Of a DNA stretch of 64,000 bases, positions 1 through 14,500 are shown one piece after another. Position 1 is the first letter of the stretch. Each line of letters starts with the position of its first letter. This DNA comes from Trichostrongylus colubriformis (Eukaryota; Nematoda; Chromadorea; Rhabditida; Trichostrongylidae). Location of the stretch: contig OZ022261.1 in NCBI GenBank assembly GCA_963978905.1, forward strand, positions 33,216,102 to 33,280,101. The letters run 5' to 3'. The position numbers and the translations under genes were made by a program. Below the pieces are notes generated by a model, which was not told the DNA's origin, did no database searches, and saw only the letters and a list, made by a program, of their open reading frames with translations.

Positions 1-235
1 CGCGAACGAGAATTTTCGCTGAGCATTTGATGACTTTCTATTATTTCGACGGGACACGAAAAACAGCTCTTGATGACTAGCCGAAGAGAAATCATATTCA
101 GAATCATTCAAGTGAAAATTGGAGGAACTCGTCAGTCCCGTCAGTGACCAGAATGAATGCACTGAACGAATTATAGAGGGCACCAAAGGCACCGGCAGGG
201 GGAGGGGAGGGGGGTGAGGAAGAAAAGCGTATCTT

Positions 236-360
236 GAAACACTGTCCTCTGAACACGAACATTAAAACTCAGAAAAGATAAAGTGCAGCGAAAATCGCGT
301 TGAAAAATGCGCTATTGGGACGCTATTACGATTCTAACGCGCTTCACCTCCAACTGCACG
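236..360. repeat. Dispersed repeat shared with 36690-36800
   Basis: The CACTGTCCTCTGAACACGAA and GCGAAAATCGCGTTGAAAAA stretches recur, slightly changed and in the same order, at 36690-36800. Function unknown. Confidence 0.45.
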
Positions 361-684
361 CTTCAGGCGGCCGACGCCACTGTCATCTGACGTCGCGTGG
401 CGCTAATTTTTTCAAACAGTGAGACATCACACAGCAACAAACAAGTAAAACAGTGGAAGGGAGAATAAGCGAAAGAGTGAGGAAAAAAGGTGTTTATAAT
501 GAAAAAACCCAATGAATTCAAACTCAACTTCTTGGCAAGACATTATGTGTACAAATGCGGCACATAAGGAACTGCAAGCCACCGTAAGCCGAAATTGCCC
601 CCCCCCCTTCTAGAGTCTCCGAAATCGTGCTGTGGCTTAGGCGCTGGTTAGGCTTGCACGATACATCAATCAGATCCCTCTAAC

Positions 685-855
685 GCAGCGTTCATACTTT
701 GCGGTGCCGGCGGCAGGGCGTGGCTGCGTGTCTCTGCGTCTCTGCCTCTGCCACCCTGTCTCTTTGCCTGCGTCATCTCGAACCTTTCCTGCGCCACTCT
801 GCCTCGCCGCCTGTGAACGCAGCCACGCCTAGCCGGCGCAAAGTATGAACGCTGC
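685..855. mobile_element. MITE family 3 copy
   Basis: Inverted ends GCAGCGTTCATACTTTGCGG and CGCAAAGTATGAACGCTGC flank about 130 bp rich in C/T-biased CTCTGCCTCTGCC repeats. No coding capacity. Confidence 0.7.
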
Positions 856-1139
856 CTAATCTAGGCGAGCATTCGTTTTGTAGGATTCGTTAATCAATAG
901 TAGCAGATAACACCGATATGAACGACGAACGCCCTTCGAAATTCGCATAGCAAGGGTGCATCAGCAACGTCTGTTACTGCTCTGAGACATGGCGATTTTG
1001 CGATGATGTGCTATCGCATGCGACGTCACGGCATCGCCCAACCTGAGGGCACGGGATTGCGCGCAAAATCGCAAAGTCGATTCAAAGACGTAAAAATAGA
1101 GAAAAGTAGCAAAAACAGGGAAACCTAAGGCTGCGGTTA

Positions 1140-1325
1140 TACCTTACGAGGCTGCGATTCGCGCGATAATGCAATCGCATGTGTCGCCGTGCGCACTCTC
1201 ACTTTAGCTTGCTATTTTTCCCCCACAATGCACAGGACGTGAGTGGCGTAGCGTATGAAAAGTAGCACACTGAAGCCAGAGTGCGCACGACGAAATATGC
1301 AATCATGTGATCGTGCGAGCTGCTA
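1140..1325. repeat. Dispersed foldback repeat (ATGCAATCG family)
   Basis: GCGATTCGCGCGATAATGCA and GCAATCATGTGATCGTGCGA pair around a CACTCTCACTT / AGAGTGCGCACG core. Related copies lie at 27672-27855 and 43893-43975. No coding. Confidence 0.5.
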
Positions 1326-1952
1326 CATGTAACCTGAGCTGTTACCAGCTATCCAATTGCTAGCGGTACTCGAATGCGTGGCATGTGCGGCAGAGATCAG
1401 TCATGCTCCGCATTCTTTTTTACCGAACGGAAACTGAAGTCTATAAGAATTTGTACATAACAGGCGGACACTGCAGATGTTGACATGAAGGAATGAAGAA
1501 CAAGGATATGCCAATTTTGCACTCGCATACTCTGTTCAAATTGCAGTAGCATCTATACGCGATCAGATTAGAAGACACGGAATATTGTTCCAGTGGTTAC
1601 TTGAAAAACCATTTTAGGGGCCGCTGCTCTAAGTATTCAGAAATAACGGATGAAACGTTACATACAGCCAGCTACTATGGTGGATCATACACTAGGCGAG
1701 TACCATGTATTATAATTACCGAATGAGAATTTTTCCTTGTGTACCGCTGCCTCCGAACGTTGGAAACATTAGCATGCTACGATAGCGATGATTCAAAGTG
1801 ACAGCTGTTATTACTATAGCGATGACTCAAGACCACCGTATGAGAAGAAAATAGCCGTGCCGCTTCTCTGACGCTCCCCTTTCATTTATGATTCATTCAC
1901 TAAGGTGGCCTGAAGTCGTAAGAGCACGCTTGTCCGCTCCCCTCTCTGCCTC

Positions 1953-2194
1953 GGGTGTGTACCCTTATGTCAGGATTGTCGCACCGCGGCATGTCGCAAG
2001 CGAAGCAAGGCGGACGAGCTAAAGGCGCCATGTTGTTGGGTCTCGAAGTGATTACAAGTCAGCTGCGTATCGCGCCCCTAGCATTAGCGTGTAATCGTTC
2101 TAAGACCCAAGAACCGCGAGGAGCATAGCTCGCACACACTGCGTCGCACGCCGGTCGTCGTCGTGCAACATTCCTGGCATAAGGATACATACCC
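1953..2194. mobile_element. MITE family 1 copy
   Basis: Terminal inverted repeats: GGGTGTGTACCCTTATGTCA at the left, and the complement of GGGTATGTATCCTTATGCCA at the right. Inner inverted segment around GTTGGGTCTCGAAG / GTTCTAAGACCCAA. About 240 bp, no coding capacity. Located 3' of the fucosidase gene. Confidence 0.75.
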
Positions 2195-2568
2195 TTCTGC
2201 CTCTGCGTCTCCTTTTTGTGAACTCTATCTTGAGCTGTTTCACGCGAAGTATAAGCGGGTAGCCAGTAACGCCGCTGCAGATCTGGGTGGTAAAGAAGTG
2301 CAAAAGAATTGAATCAAAATTGAACTTCTTCCAAAATCAAAGAGAAAAACTTTGCTCATTTCGTTTCTCTTTGTTCTTTGGAGTCCAGATAAATTACACA
2401 ACAATTAGCTCTGCATCGTCGCATTTAATGTGGGCTACAATTGAGACAGAAAGCTTCTTAAAACGCATCATACACCCATCGTAGGTCCATAAGGTTCATC
2501 GTTGAGGTTTTTCTGTTAATGTGATGAGGATGAAGATGTGGTGAATACTGAAAACGAATTATTGCAAT

Positions 2569-5500
2569 TCAATAAAGAAGTAGTAATAAACTCCAGCCAT
2601 ATACCATCTGTGAGGCAGCTTTTTCGATTTTAAGAACCATAACATCGTGGCGAATGAGTTCTCTCCAAGGAATACGATCGAATGGTACGATCAGTGATGA
2701 CATAGCACCGGGTGAGTAAGTGATACTCGTGCCAAGGAACGAGACGGTGGTCTAAAAACAATGAAAATATTACGCAAGCACGATCCATTATTAGTTCCTT
2801 CTGATAACTGTTTCAAAAAATTCGGAATTTCCTCCGGCAAAGGAGGGGGTCCCGTAAGATAGCTCTTTCCGGCCGTCGTCAGCCAATTTTTGTCACCTTC
2901 AGATGTCTGGCTTTCTAACCGGCGTAAATTTGTACTGTTCAAAAAGCTTTTTTTTCTCAGCAACTGTCATCACTTTGAAATGCACATCGGCAAGTGTATG
3001 TAGCGGCTTTCGAAGGGACGCCCAGTGATTACGTCTGTAACTTTGTTCTATCGGACAAAACAGGTTTCAACCCTCACAACGGGATGAGTGGTTCAGTTTT
3101 ATTGAAGGAAAAAGTTTGCGCACTGGAATTTGCGACCTACCGTGGTCGGTTTGAAAGTGACACTTTGACAATTGCCTTTTCCCAGGTTGAACCAGATTTT
3201 ATAGCTATCATGACCAGCATTCATTGGGCTCAGTGAGTTGATTATAGTTGGTTGACCGCGTCCCTCTTTAGTATTGTTCGAGAGCTTTTGGGCTTTCGAG
3301 GGTAGGGTGAAGAGAGAGGGGGGGGGGCACATTTGCAGTTCTGGGAAGGAGTAAGAAGGGGTTGTGAAGCGGGAATATTTCCTTGTATGCTGACCAATGC
3401 ACCGTGAATTTGAGCAGTAGTCGCAACTAGGGATATACTCTTATGCCAAGATTTCGCATTACAACGAGTGGAGTGCGATAGGATGTGTGCGAGCTATGTG
3501 CGGGGCTATAATTGGGTCTTAGAGCGACTACACGGTAATGCTGGGAGCACCATACACAGTTGACTTGTAATCGCTCTGAGACCCAACATACCTTTAGCTC
3601 GCCCGACGCGCCGCGGTACGAAATCCTGACATAAGGGTATACACCTACGGCACCTGAACCGTTGAGCGTCTCTACTTCATGTTCCGCTGGTCCATTGAGT
3701 ATGAAGGATCAAAATAATTATCGAAATTAGGTTCATGTGTGCCGTACTCTAACTATACTGACTAAACTGTGTATCAAATGGGTAAAAGTAAATTTGTCAG
3801 TTAGACATACATGTTCCGTTGTTTTAACCCGTTGCAGCTCCAGATCCTTGGTGGGCGAATCCAGCACCCAGGCATAAATAACAGTTTCGTCAGCCCATTG
3901 TGGATTGAACAGTCGACTATGGTGGAGTCTCGTAGTGGTTAATTTAGATGTGTACCTAAATAACGAGGTAAAGTATTTATTGTGGTGCCTTCGGCGCCTT
4001 ATTGAAAGCACACCTCGCGACAAAGCGGTCCAGCTATCCCTGTGGGCAAATAGAACTCTGTAACTGGCAAGAGTGAACCCCTACTGCGCCACGACGGCTA
4101 ATCACTAAGGGCTAAGGAAGCTCAAACTGCGACTAGGAAACTAACCATACTCCCCGAACATGGCTGGTAGAAGCGGTGAAAACCACGTGTCCTGCGTCTC
4201 TGACGTCTTTTCCCTCTCTGTGCCTTTTCCAGTATCTTCTACACAGTTTTCTCGCTGAGGGCATTTAGAAACCCTGATGCGACTGGAAAATGCGTGTAAA
4301 TGTTTTCGCTTACCAGACATTTCCAGTATCGTTTTGATAGATCCACGGCTTAGTACCATAAACTGCTTCTGAGTTTGCATTGATAAACCTGAAAAGTGAG
4401 CACAGTAGTGCATCCTTCAAGTGATGAATAAAAGGTCCTATGGATTGTACGGTGGCCAGTTATCGATGTTAAAGCAGATAATTCTAGTGTTTGGATAGAA
4501 GAAATGTGTCTCCTATTCCCTCAAAGAAACACATTCTTAGCGACTTGGCACAACCTGACGGATGCTTCACGGTTTAACCATTACAAAAAGTGGGCGCATT
4601 GTGTGCTGCGCATGGCTGCCACACATCGCAGACTCGCGGAGGCCGGATCGATGAGACAATGATGAGGCAATATAATCAAAGGGTATTCATAGCTTTAGTT
4701 GTGGAACCCATCATTTAGGTATACCAAAACTTGTGTGCAGTATTATAACAAGCTTTCACATCCAGCTCGTTTGGAAGAGCTACGAAGCCTATCCAGATTC
4801 AGGCAAACATTGCTACTCCTTCTTCAAAAATACCGTGATCTTCTCCGGTTTGACTAGACGAGTAGCCAAGCTCACTCTAGTAGTCACTTCTGTGAGTACA
4901 ACCGTAGTGGTTGCGCTCTAAGAAGTATCGAACCGCTCCAGTGAGAGTTGGATCGTTTAGCTGGTCACCCTGTCACCATTTGCAGTTCTGTACCAGTTAT
5001 CCCTCTATCGACGAGTGTGATAGACCTGTAGCAATGAGATGGTTCTGGATCGTCGCCTAACTCGTTGACGGGGTAGGCCGGAGGTTCTGTCTGGTAGGTT
5101 ACTGGTTGTTAAGTTATTTTACGACAGCTGAATGACTTGTTTTGGACTAGTAAATGTTAAAGGGTCTGCTTTAGTACCCTACTCCAGCAATATACAAGTC
5201 ATTCAGTTCGAGGCAGGGCATATTCTGAAGTTTGAAGGAACTAACAGGGACCAAACCTTGAACAACCATTATTCGGAGGACCGATATGTGGTAGATCGAG
5301 GTCAAAAGATAGCTCAGCAATTGTGGACACTAAATCAACCTAAAGCAATACTGAGTGGCACCACTCCCACTCGCTTGATCCAGGGATCGAATCCCGGGTC
5401 AGTGCAAGCCCAGACCAAGCGATTTCCCACCCTCGGGATAGAGCGAATTGGTACCATATTCCCTGGGAGCTCAAACCACAGACTTTTACATCGCTTGTTA

Positions 5501-8500
5501 AGTAGTTAAACAGGTCTAATTCCATTCAAGTGACCCAGCGATTCTGATGGAACTGCTGGAGTGCGTGGCGCATCCTGTATGGGATGGAAGCTTCATTCTT
5601 CATCCGTGGTATCGATAGTATATAGTGCATCATGCTACGGAGCCCAATGAAATCGCATCCGAAGTTTTATATTGAAAACACGCTTTTGCGTAGCCTTGCA
5701 TTTGGAAGAGGCTCTTAAAAATTGAAAATGAAGACTCAAAATCTTTTCAGAAAGAAGTCGGATTTTGGCTAGCGAGTTGCAGTTATAAAACTCGTACAGA
5801 AAAAAATTTTTCATAACCTTTCTTAACATGTCCTTTAAAAAATATCTTAAGAGGAGAACATGACAAGAATCACATTGGATGGAAAGTAACCCCAAAATAT
5901 AATTAATTGTGTTTATTTGTGAATTAGACGTTTTGGGTAACTTTCCCTAAATTTCTAGACTACCCGTCCTTGCAAGATCTTTGAAAGGTACCCCTCTGAC
6001 ACAATAGAGACAACTTATGCATTCCATCGCTCAGGACTTTTCCAAGAGGTCCAGGTGATCCGTGACAGATGGTCGTGAGCAAGAGACCGTACTGCTGTTG
6101 TCGAAAAAATGCCATAGTGTATCGGATACGGTAGCGTTATGGCCATTTCGATTGTTAGATACACTGCGTAGGGCATTAAACCTTTATGCAGAGCGGCTGC
6201 ATAGCTCATTAACATATTAACGACCTAACCGCACCTCTGCCTCGCAATATGCCACTCACCGAGAATAGCCGTCGAGAATGTAGAACATTTAGGGATCCCC
6301 TATATTAATTCATCCCTCTGGATTTCTTTTTGATTTAGTTTATCACATGCTTTGAAAAAATATGTGAGAATGTAACAAAAATCGAAATTATAAACAATAA
6401 ATGTAGACCACAACAGTGCACCGATAGCAGTAAGTATATGGAAACGTTAACTTGCACTTACAGGTTATTACAATTCAAGCTTTTAAAGGAAGGAAGTATG
6501 AACACAGTCTTTCTCATCTTCGAGTTTTCAGTTTCGCTCGAAAATTGAAATTGTTCCGCTCTACAGATGAACGGGGTTGCTGAGAGCTTCTCGCCTCTGA
6601 GGCCGCGTTCATACTTTGTAACAAAGGCGCCGGCAGCGGCAACGACGGGACGGAGGCGATTTGACGCCGGCATCGATCGAATTGCCACCGGTGTCGCGAA
6701 GTATAAACGCGGTCGATGCATCCTTACCCGAACTTCGATCAAATTGTGGAAGCATTTGAATAAGATGTAAGCATATAAGCCTACCGTTTTTCAGCTTAGA
6801 CTCTTCTAAACAAGTTGCGCTCAAGTTAGTCTCGAAAGCAGCGAGAGGACAAATAGGCTGTAACTTGTTGCTATAACGAGCCCTCTATAAGAACCCATGG
6901 TTGAAAAAAACCCAGAGTGCCCATTTTGACTGCATATCACTGCCACGTTGTACTTGATCTTCGTGGTTTGCATCATCAGGTCTTCGATACTCGCTTCCGA
7001 TGCAAGGGTTCGTGCGTTGTAAGTACAGATCGCCATCTTAGTCCTTCTCGATTTAGGCAGCCTGTTGTAGCCCTGAGATTTTAGCAGCCTCTCCCGAGCG
7101 GTCCTACCCAACGCTGCCGTATTGGGGGTTCCCTCAGGTTCAGGGGAATGAGGCCCATTTTTGTTGCTGTTTTCAGCATAATGAAGACCCACGAGTAGCT
7201 TGCCGGGCTCTGTCGTGGGGGGTGGGTATACTCCGGGCAGTTAGCCAGGCTATCCCGAAGTGGACGTGGGGTTTATTTGTTGGAGGCGACCCCGGACCGC
7301 CTCCCATGTACCTCCCAGTCATTAGAATGCAAGCTTTTGGCTGGACCGAATGCAGGATACCAACTGCACCATACAGAACGCCTCCACACGTATGCAAAAA
7401 ATTACATGCCTACCTGCCATGTTTACATGTCTAAATGACTGCAATTGATGCTCAGTGGAGTGGCGTGCAGCAAACTCGTCCAAGCAAGGTTGACGAGTTA
7501 ATCGATATTTTATTTCTCAGGTTTTGATCCCTTTATCCAGTTCCATCTTTACTGCTGAGCTTCTGGGCATCTCTACCTTCATTTTCAACGGAAAAATGAA
7601 TCACAGCTTCTGATCTCCTTGAAGAGTTGAGGTCTTGGTGAACCGGAGAGCTGGGGCTAACACAAGAAAGCAGGAGACTTGACGAGAGTACAAGAGCTTC
7701 GAAGGAATAATCAAGGATAAGGAGATTATTTGTCTTGACGCCGTTTCTTTTCAATACCGCTGTACTTCCTGCTTAGCGTATGATTCACAGAACTAGACAC
7801 GGGACAGATAGACGAGCATGCGGTAAAAGGCAGTGATAGGGGGAATTTGGACAAATAGTGGAAAAATGCACAGATCATGAAAGTCGAGGTGCTTAGTAAT
7901 ACGACGGTGGTGAAAAAAACGGAAGGTAACGACCAAAGATTTGAGAAATAAGGACCTCTCCCCACTGTGGATACTCGACGCGGACAACCTTACCTTCAAG
8001 GGCCGGATAGTACGAACAAGTTTTTCATTGGCATGTTGCCAAGTCGTAAACATGGTGGGATGCTTAGAAATACGACAGCATTTATTTGCTCGAGTGAGCT
8101 TCAAGTTCAGAGAAATCGCGCCGCAATACCTTAAACCTTGTCGCATCTCCTTGGTCACTCTTACAGTAGCCAATCAGCAGTCACTCGCCTGAAGGCGGGG
8201 TTTGTCATCCAGAGGCGTTAGCTGTTAACCGTTACGACGTCCCTACTACCCGAGGGCGTAATTTTCGACGGGATTTCGATTTCTTAATAACCACATTACC
8301 CTTAATGCCGTCTGCAGCGCCTTTGAGGAGCTATAGAAGGGGCGATGCTCGGAATATCCCGACACAAGCAGATGCAGAGAACAATCCAGAGTTCCGAACT
8401 TCGTCAACGATCAAAGATGATGGACGCTGCCGTGTTTACAAAGACTGAAGGACAGATGGGTCGGACGTCCTGGTGGATGTGAACCATTACGGTAGGGTTT

Positions 8501-11500
8501 CGACCGCCGCGGTAACGCGATATAAAACTAGGACGCCGTATGTAAGATCCTAAAGCGATTACAAGGTGATGCTAAAGGCGGTCGTGTGGTCGTAGTCTGT
8601 GTAATCGCTTCAGGAGCCAACTACATAAAGCTCCATTAGCTAACACGCACCGCGTCGCGCACGGCACGCCACGGTGTGGGATCCTCACGTAGAGGTATGC
8701 ACCACCGTGAGCAGACTAGATTTCACGGGATACCAAATGATGGATGGATGACCACAAATCCAATGGTCAGTCTTCTTCATGGAAGCTCCATGAGAAAACG
8801 TTGCACGCCTTGTACCGTGTCTCAGAGCAAAAAGGATATTTGCGTCACCGTGGCTTGCAAACTGACTGAAGACGTTGCTTGCACCCACTCGAGAACTCTC
8901 TACGATCAGTAAGACCACAGATGATACATCAGACTGCGTTTAGGAGTTTGTGGTGCCGGCGGGCAGGATGTGGCTGCGGGTATTTGCGCCTCCTTATATG
9001 CTAGCATGTCTCGTTGCCTGCGTCGTCTAGTACCTTACCTGTGCCACTCTGCCTCTCTGCCTGTGAACGCAGCCACGCCTTGCCGGCGCAAAGTATGAAC
9101 GCGGCGCCTTACCTCACTGCTGGGGATTACCACACATTACTCTTTCGAAGTGAGCGGATTCTAGCAGTTGCGATGAATGCGCCCCCCCCCCCTCTTAGCA
9201 GCTATACGGCTTGATTTACATAGATGATGAATATCTCAGCAAAAGATGGAAAATGTAATTACATATGCTAAAAACGCCATAATGATTGATATTGCATTAG
9301 TGATTGAGAGATAACGTGATAGTAAATAATAAAGGGACTTGATTGATTACCAAGAATGAGATCTTCAATTCGAAAATTGATGGCATTGCTCTATTGCTGG
9401 ACTGGGACTTGATAAATGAGGCTACCGTGATAACTGGTGATAAATTGTGATCGAGTAAGATGTGAACAAATAGCTAGACTAGTAGTAATAGAATAAGAAC
9501 ACGCGCTCTAAAGCAACATTATGACAGCACGCGATAACGCCATGAATTGGCATAAATTGTGAAAAACTACGTGGATGAAAAAATAACAAATATACGTAAA
9601 GATATAATAGGGGATAATTTGAAAAATATCAAAAAAATGTCCAACTTGTTTATATAAATATCTACATGTAAACGACTTTCTGAGCAAAATGTATCGTTTC
9701 CCTTGTGTAATCCCTTAAAAAGTCTACTAGCCTTCCAAGTTCTCTGAGACGATCTTCAAATATTGGCGGAATTTTCCCATGCATATCCGGACCGACATTT
9801 AGTAAAAGATTTCCGCCACATGATATGGTACGTGCCAACTGCACTATTAGCTCGTGTACTGTATTGACGTCAGTGCTCTGAAATTGTTAAAAATTTATTA
9901 ATATTAACATTAACTGAGATCACCTCACATGTGATTTTTTCCATTTTCTTCATCATCAGAGAAGAGTTATATGTATATTAAGACTGAATCCAATCAGTTT
10001 ACATCCCATCCCGACTTGGCCGATCTGTACTTGGTTGAGTATACTAGGACAGGACTACGCCAGGCGGCGTGCGACGCGATGCGTGTGAGCTAGAGGCCGT
10101 ATATAGTTGGGTCACAAAGCTATAACAAGGTTTACGCTACGGTAATCACCTCAGGATTCAACGATGACGTACGAGTCTCTAACTCACACACGCATGCGCC
10201 GTAGGCCGCGTTGCGAAGCCTTTGTCATGAAGGATTCCTTTGAAGACATCTTTTGGGATTATTGGGGTATTGTAGCTCCCTCACTGATCGGATCTTTCCA
10301 CCCACAGCCACGCAAGCCGTACCTTTACCGAGGCGTGAATGTGATATCTGGAGCGGGCACGGCCAAAGTAGCCAGCGGACACCACAATGCAGCTCTTGCC
10401 CGCCCGCTCCAGACATGTAGGCTGGTAACGACGGGGCAAAGGAAGCCTGCGATATGTGAAAAGATAGGGAGTAATTTTAGTAGCAAAGGAAACGTTGACA
10501 TGGAAAAACAGGTGAAATCCCAAAGTTCCTTATGATATTATCCATCGGGAACAGACTCAAAAGCTCACTTTCACGCGGTTATTTATAAGGCCGGATGCCA
10601 GCAGACCTTATTTTTGCTGTTCTTGGTGGGTTCTATTAAATTTTTCTCCCGTGGAGTATTCCTAAACACCTCTATTTCAGCGCTTTACCCCACTCCAGGT
10701 GGTCCAGGAATGCGCCCAAAATCAGTAGAGCAACACTAGGATAAATGCGCTCTCGAGAGTGAAAATGATGAAGAAAATCAGTGAACAAGGTTGCAAAGAA
10801 AACATGTCCAAGGATTCTATTGAAATTTTTCAAATCTGATTGATTGATGTGGGCGTATGCGGATTTGCATCGCTCGTTGAGACTACACGGCGCCGCATCG
10901 GCTCCTCTTGCACCGGCCCAAATGGCAACACACCTTCATGGTTCGTCGATGTCCCCATGCTCCTTTGTCGATCGTCATGCAGTTCTCCCATTTTCGATCC
11001 AGTAGCTTCCCTGAACACACCTTTGAACAATGGATTCATAAACCAGAAAATTTCAATAAAATCCGCGACCAGAACCTACCAGTATGCAAATCAATAGAGG
11101 TCATCGTTAACTTACCAGGATCAAAATGATCAGAAAATGTGAGAAATCCACCATGTTTTCCTATCGAATCACCGCCCCAACGATCATTGACAACAACGAC
11201 ATCTTTGACGGGGCTTAAATGGTACGATTTCGTAAATGACTTTTCCAGAACTGGCATTTGGAATAGTACAGCCCCGTTCGGATTTCAAGCCATAGGGAGG
11301 AAAAATTTGCTCGATTGTTGATTACTGAAAGTAGAATCACAGTGGAGAATGAATGTAATGAAAAAGCGGAAGTTCCAAAATGGGAAGTCCTTCTCCGTGC
11401 TAATTTGTATAGCGGACGGATTTTTCATCAGGCTGCACCTGTAAATGTACCCAAACCAACACCTGAGTGCCCCGCCCTCCTCCGCTGCTCGGCCATTTGA

Positions 11501-14500
11501 GCCAAGCACGACCCTCCCCCTCCCCCTCCATGGTTATGACAGGTAGTTTCAATGGGAGAGTTGCGCCATACACTGTCTTCTTGAGCTCCTAAAGTTCATT
11601 CATAGTGAAAGCGCTGCCCTCTATGTAAACCCAAATTACCACTTCTGATGTTTTGAATGGAAGGTTCACCTAAAAGAACTTGGAAAGTCCAAGTGAAAAC
11701 AGGGATGATTTTTTTATTGGAAGAGTTCAAGTCCAGTAGGGGGACTGCTTATCATAATAAGAAATGGTTTCATTGCCCCACAAATGCTTCACAATAAGCT
11801 CAAAAACAGCAAATGAAAGTGGACATGTGAAAATGAGTAATGGACCACGAACAAATATTACTGATTACGAAAAGATGAAACCTATTGTGGGGAGGCCAAA
11901 TTTGTCAAAATTTGCGCTGAATCAGTACAAACGGATACCTTGTATTGTATAGCCAAGCAAGGAATTCTTTGCTTTTCCAATAATCGTCGCTCTTTGACCA
12001 ATCACCGTCGCTCCATATGATATCAGGCTTGTATCGACTAACTATTTCTATCAGTTGAGGGAACGAGATTTGCTGAATAATGACTTGTCAATTAAGAGTT
12101 CAAAGTTTTGAGTTTTGTTAATCGAATAATCCCTTGCTGTAATGTGCCCCGCATTATAGTTCCATTCAAAACTTGGGTAGGTAAGTGTGATTTGGCCTAC
12201 ACCCAGCGCATTTAACCTCCAAGATGGGTCCTCTACCAGCTGTTCGACGCGCAGAGAGATTGAAGCTTGGTGTGTCTAGGCGGACGTTGATGTGGGATTT
12301 GATCCCCGCACCATGAGAGTGTTAGTGCGCGCCAACACCACTTCCACAATCTTTATTGATTACTACATTGAAAATGAAGTCGCCTTCAACATTTCAGCCA
12401 CCTGAGCAAGAAAAGGGTATGGTACTCACATCGACATAGACTGTTGTATTATACTTGACGTCATCGAGAAACATAGGATGAAACCATTCAAATAGTGAGA
12501 AATAGAGACCGTAATGAACATCAGTTCCTTTGAAAGCATCCTTGAGTTCCCCTGAACATTGTCGCAGCAGATCTGATATAAGGCGGCTGTACATAAAATA
12601 ATGAGCAACATGTCAACGTCGTTAGCACGGCATACACACCCATAGGTTCTTACTGCGGGCATCCTAAATCTGATTGGAATTCGCGCGCAGTCACTTCATT
12701 TTTTGCAGCACTCTTCAGTGACTCATTCCACGTCTAGATATTGATACGAAGGCACAACTCGCTTTGCCAGGCCGCGTTCATGCTTTGCGATACCGGTGGC
12801 AGGACGTGGCTGCGCGTCTCTGCGTCATCGTCTGTGCTACCCTGTCTCGTTGCCTGCGTCGTCTTTGTGCCTACTCGTGCCGCTCTCGCTGTCAGTGAGC
12901 ATAGCCACACTCTCCCGGCGCAAAGTATGAACGCAGCCTTAGGTATACGTCCTTTTTATGAGTGGGATGCTATGTGGTGCATTGATATTCATTAGGGCTA
13001 TGATCAAACCAACTACAAAACTAACCACGCCCCCTCACACGTGCTAAGTAGATACGGTGGTCTGCGTCCATGTCGCTTATCTCTCCCTTTCCAGACCTCT
13101 TCTGTCCAGATTCGTTACCGTGCACCTTCATGAAATCGTGCGACAGCGAATATCATAGTGAGTCCAAATTCAGAGTGTTCAGGCGGATTTTTCTACATAT
13201 TTCTTCACCCCCAGCCCCTCTCCTCCCTTGGTTAAGAGCTCCCTTACATAATTGTATGCTACAATTAATAATCTACCCAAGATTATCGCGAAATGTGCCA
13301 TTAAAGAGTTACAACCATAGTATGCTAACAAGGGAGGGACCCGAGGTCGCAGTAGCCATTCGGAATGGAATTCTCTTGGACGTCGGGCGCCCCCATGACT
13401 CCTATTCGAGTTTCGAGAGCAGATTCGACATCAACGTCCAAAAATACGTCGGACCATATGTAGTACACGATCCCGAATGAACGCTTCGACCTTGGGTCCT
13501 TCCCTTGTGAGTCTGAGTTTTTCTTCATCCACCTGGACTCTAGATGGGTGGATAGAGATATATAACAGGGAGTCTCAGATGTCGTATCTCAATCAAAGCT
13601 GACAGAAATTGTTCCAGAGATCCTGTGATTTTTTTTTCAAAGAATTTTTTCAATTCGACCCCCAAAAAATCACTGTTCATATTTTCTTCTGCACATATCA
13701 CCCAGCTCACTTGTTTTTGAACCTCACCAACAATATCCCGTTTAGGACCAATGTCCACGGCGTTCCAATTCCAACTGGTTCTACTGGGCCACATTGTGAA
13801 GCCTTCATGATGTTTGCTTGTCAAAACAAAATATCTGTAATCGCTACGTTACAAATAAATACCAACGACATGAAATAATGAGGTATCTCCCCAAATTTGT
13901 AGATATATTGACTTCAATATCTAAGGATGGCTAATGCGGTAAAACAAATATTCAAAAATGATTTTGTTCCTACAATTCATATAAATTATTCATCAAATAT
14001 CAATATCAGAGGTGAACTTGGGGGTGATGTCATAGGAAACTGAGACTCACTTTGCTCCCGATGACTTCACGATATCGGCGAATTCCTTTGGATCGAATAG
14101 CTCGGCAGTGAACTGAAGATTTCCCAGTTTTGGCGAAATCATCATCAAAAAATAACTGCCAACGGATTTCCCCAGTAGCCGTATATATTTTTAGACTAAT
14201 GGAGCAGGGGCCCACTCGCATTCGCGTTTTGTCTGAGCTCTCTTACTGAGATCGTACCTCACAAGTATCAACCCGCGAGCGTGTGCCATCAGGACAGAAA
14301 ATTCCGGTGGCTGCGTATGGCGCGCTATGCGATGAATGCGAGCTATGGGCGGATTAGGTTTTGAGAGGAAACTGGGGATTAGGACGCAATTTACACAGCG
14401 CCCTATCTTACACGCAATGTGTCCCACACTACTTTCTGCCTGAATGGCACACTCCCTTCCCCCGTACATTCAAGTAATGTCATTGCCTAAGCTGAGAAGA

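Larger units (their letters stand above)
1..2568. other. Repeat-rich region 3' of the fucosidase gene
   Basis: No coding sequence recognised. It holds a dispersed repeat (236-360), a family 3 MITE (685-855), a foldback repeat (1140-1325) and a family 1 MITE (1953-2194). Short open frames here are repeat-derived. Confidence 0.7.
4389..9731 (-). other. Repeat-filled fucosidase intron 9
   Basis: This 5.3-kb intron separates the exon with [11 protein letters not shown] from the exon with EAVYGTKPW. Its acceptor is TTTTCAG at 4389; its donor reads AG|GCTAGT. Contents: a SINE, the RTE endonuclease fragment, two family 3 MITEs, a family 1 MITE and an F1 repeat. No further gene was recognised. Confidence 0.75.
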
